From the NCBI GenBank assembly GCA_040880285.1, contig JBBDIT010000014.1:62001-126000 (forward strand): a DNA stretch of 64,000 nt, given 5' to 3'. The translations under genes were made by a program, and so were the position numbers. Every line of letters starts with the position of its first letter. Position 1 is the stretch's first letter. The stretch comes from JANQJA01 sp040880285 (GTDB lineage: Bacteria > Pseudomonadota > Gammaproteobacteria > Pseudomonadales > Azotimanducaceae). Under the pieces are notes generated by a model. It searched no databases. It saw only the letters and a list, made by a program, of their open reading frames with translations, and was not told the origin of the DNA. Positions 62,093 to 64,000 of the stretch are shown here, one piece after another.

Positions 62093-62338
62093 CTACTCCT
62101 TGATTGTGTCAGCGACCTTGTCGTCGAAACCCGGACGCCCTTGCGCAACCATGGTCGCGATCGCGAGGCCCCAAAAGCCTTGGGTGCCGCTTGCAAGGTT
62201 GTTGGGCGTGTCAGCGGAGTGACCAGTTGCCTCTTCGCCGGTCCAATCCCCTCGCACCGGCGCTGCTAAGCTAGTAACAAGCAGCACCGGAATGAGTGAA
62301 CGGCTGACGTGTTCGGCCAGCCGAGACCATCGCCTCAT
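62093..62338 (-). CDS. Small exported protein coupled to the TonB receptor
   Basis: An 81-residue protein with a signal-like N-terminus (SLIPVLLVTSLAAPVRG). Its ATG shares a base with the receptor stop (TAATG), so it is translationally coupled. The mature part (WTGEEATGHSADTPNNLASG, GFWGLAIATMVAQ, FDDKVADTIKE) is unrecognised. It could be an accessory of the uptake system. Shortness leaves some doubt. Confidence 0.5.
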   Translation of the reverse strand: MRRWSRLAEHVSRSLIPVLLVTSLAAPVRGDWTGEEATGHSADTPNNLASGTQGFWGLAIATMVAQGRPGFDDKVADTIKE

Positions 62339-63999
62339 TACAGGTCGTGGGACAGGCGCACCGTGTAGATCTGCCTGAGTGGATTATCGAGGCTGATCTC
62401 CAGACCAGGGCGCTGGGGTATTGGATCTGCCTCGTAGCCAAACAAGTTCTGAACACCAACGCTCACCTGGGTATTTCCGTCGCGACCAAACAGATCCCTG
62501 AAGGTGTAGTTGTAGAAAACATCCCAATAGGTTGCAGAGTCAATCTCGCCCTCGGGGTTACCCGCGTGGAGCGAACCATCGAAGTTCCTGTCATCAACGC
62601 CACTGTGATAGCGGGCCGTCAACCGGGCGCGATGACTACCATAACGCCATGACACGGTGCCGTTGGCACGCCAGTCAGGAATTGCAGGCCTTCCTTGGAA
62701 GTTTCGATGACCGGCTGCATTGACCCGGGGGGCTTCGACATCGTCCTGATACTCATACTTCAGCATGTGAGTGGCCTGCAAGCGCAGATCAAAAGATCCC
62801 CACTCACCACCAATGAATGGCAACGACGCGGCATCGAAACTGTAGCGTGCTTGCAAGTCAAGGGCGTGAACCTCCTCGGATAGCAAATTCGTCCAGCCAC
62901 CTGTGACTGTGTTGATAAAGCCGATGGGTTGGCCGCCAACAACATCCCGTGTGTAGGTCGGAGTTTCTTCCGACAGGATCCAGTCACTTCGGGCTTGAAT
63001 TGCACAAGCCTCGGTGGGCGCTGCTCCACACTCGGCGGCATAGAACTCCCCGAACCGGATCTGCTCCATGTTGGCGATAGCGGCTTGCAGCAACAGCGTG
63101 AGGACATTCTGGTAATCGATCTCTATGTAGTCAGCCTGTAATGACAGATCGCCGTCGAGCAAATGCAGCGTAAACCCGATGTTGTAAGTATCAGCAGTCT
63201 CCGGCAACAGATCGGGATTGCCACCTCGCACCTCCACAATCGGTGAGGTGGCCGGCAGCATATCGCCAGTTTCCTGATAGGAGCAGACATCTTCACCACC
63301 AACTGCAGGAATGATGATCGGGAATATCACCGCGCAGGTCGGATCTGTAGTCACCCTGGGGGCTTCGATCCGATCTGTAAACAAACCAGTCAGCGTGGGC
63401 ACGATGAATGCCTCACTCCATGTGGCTCGCAGCGACAACCAGTCTGTTGGTTGCATCAGCAGCCCGACCTTACCGACCGTCGAGTCAAACGACGAATCGG
63501 ACGAACCACCCAAAAGATCCTCGGCGTCATTCTGGCTGTGCCGTGCAGCCAACTGCAGTTCAACCGGACCTGACCAGTTGTAGTCCATCACGGGGATACG
63601 AAGCTCGGCGAACATATCAAGCGCTTCTACCTTGTAGTGGGTCTCATCTGTTTGGATACCATAGGTTGCCGTACCGGTTGACCGTAGCGCATTTGGCTGG
63701 GCGTTAATCTCCTCTCGGCGCATTTCAATACCGAAGGCAGCACCAACAAGTCCAGCGGGCAACTCGAACAAATCGCCACTGGCCACCACATCAAAAATCT
63801 GGCTGGTTGAAACCGTACGGTCCTCATTGAACGCAAAGATCGAGTTCACTACATCGTCCGAGTTGTAACCCGGATCCGTTGGGCTTGTTACCACTGGCTG
63901 GGGTACGCGGTTTACTACGTGGAACTGGCTGGTAGAGAATGGGTTGAACTGAACACAGTTCCCTGCTGCAACATCTGCAGGATTGACGCAATCAAACAT
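62338..63999 (-). CDS. TonB-dependent receptor, 5' end outside the window
   Basis: The C-terminal 553 residues of a TonB-dependent receptor, open to the right edge. WLSLRATWSEAFIVPTLTGL and RGGNPDLLPETADTYNIGFT are typical late-barrel sequences of the family, and the protein ends RQIYTVRLSHDL. Plug and signal peptide lie beyond base 64000. It is a third receptor, distinct from those at 24338 and 35148. The 81-residue gene follows in the same transcript. Confidence 0.88.
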   Translation of the reverse strand: MFDCVNPADVAAGNCVQFNPFSTSQFHVVNRVPQPVVTSPTDPGYNSDDVVNSIFAFNEDRTVSTSQIFDVVASGDLFELPAGLVGAAFGIEMRREEINAQPNALRSTGTATYGIQTDETHYKVEALDMFAELRIPVMDYNWSGPVELQLAARHSQNDAEDLLGGSSDSSFDSTVGKVGLLMQPTDWLSLRATWSEAFIVPTLTGLFTDRIEAPRVTTDPTCAVIFPIIIPAVGGEDVCSYQETGDMLPATSPIVEVRGGNPDLLPETADTYNIGFTLHLLDGDLSLQADYIEIDYQNVLTLLLQAAIANMEQIRFGEFYAAECGAAPTEACAIQARSDWILSEETPTYTRDVVGGQPIGFINTVTGGWTNLLSEEVHALDLQARYSFDAASLPFIGGEWGSFDLRLQATHMLKYEYQDDVEAPRVNAAGHRNFQGRPAIPDWRANGTVSWRYGSHRARLTARYHSGVDDRNFDGSLHAGNPEGEIDSATYWDVFYNYTFRDLFGRDGNTQVSVGVQNLFGYEADPIPQRPGLEISLDNPLRQIYTVRLSHDL

Positions 64000-64000
64000 C

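Noticed and set aside
1..64000. tRNA, rRNA or CRISPR arrays
   Set aside because: No cloverleaf-like stems with a GTTCGAATC-type T-loop, no rRNA conserved segments and no regularly spaced repeats were noticed on reading; a covariance search was not possible.

Overview
The window looks like chromosome from an uncultured or little-studied marine-type gammaproteobacterium. The core genes are gammaproteobacterial: a Pseudomonas-like FabY initiating ketoacyl synthase, prfC, a holD-like gene directly before rimI, a bfd/bfr pair and a class I fumarase. The accessory content (three TonB-dependent receptors, DUF1501/DUF1800, DUF3604, thiolases, PEBP, orphan ModA) suits a heterotroph living on complex or hydrophobic organic matter. 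The order is not certain. No rRNA, tRNA or CRISPR array was seen.

Layout. 0.1-8.3 kb holds central and lipid metabolism: fumarase and a MaoC hydratase (minus); desaturase, thiolase and fabY (plus); prfC (minus). 8.4-11.0 kb is a defence/mobile scar. An intact type IV AbiE antitoxin-toxin pair sits among broken pieces of a second AbiEi-type antitoxin, an ArdA-like antirestriction protein and a PIN toxin. 11.1-14.6 kb carries a decaheme cytochrome (MtrA/DmsE type) and an MtrB/PioB-type outer-membrane barrel, which together look like an electron conduit. An IS91-type transposase fragment containing the HUH motif follows directly. 14.75-19.0 kb is a tight four-gene minus-strand operon: alpha/beta hydrolase, secreted protein, lipoprotein with two Trypco2-like units, and exported trypsin-like protease. 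It is the best candidate for an undescribed system.

19.1-24.2 kb returns to housekeeping (holD-like, rimI, an MFS operon, bfd/bfr). 24.3-43.2 kb holds two TonB receptors, a TPR-sulfotransferase, an M20 peptidase, PEBP, tryptophan 2,3-dioxygenase, a phosphatase-like protein, orphan ModA and an isoquinoline 1-oxidoreductase-like molybdoenzyme. 44.8-48.3 kb is a second gene graveyard. An intact VapBC-type pair sits among IS91 fragments, a DinB tail, a CHAT protein remnant, a methyltransferase/AraC chimera and an internally deleted methyltransferase. 48.3-62 kb carries TerB-like, PD40 and beta-lactamase-fold proteins, a crotonase, the DUF1501/DUF1800 pair, DUF3604, a thiolase and an esterase. The window ends inside a third TonB receptor.

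Start codons were moved inward from the longest frame where a ribosome-binding site, family length or signal peptide favoured it. These cases are stated. All family assignments rest on motifs read by eye; no database search was run.
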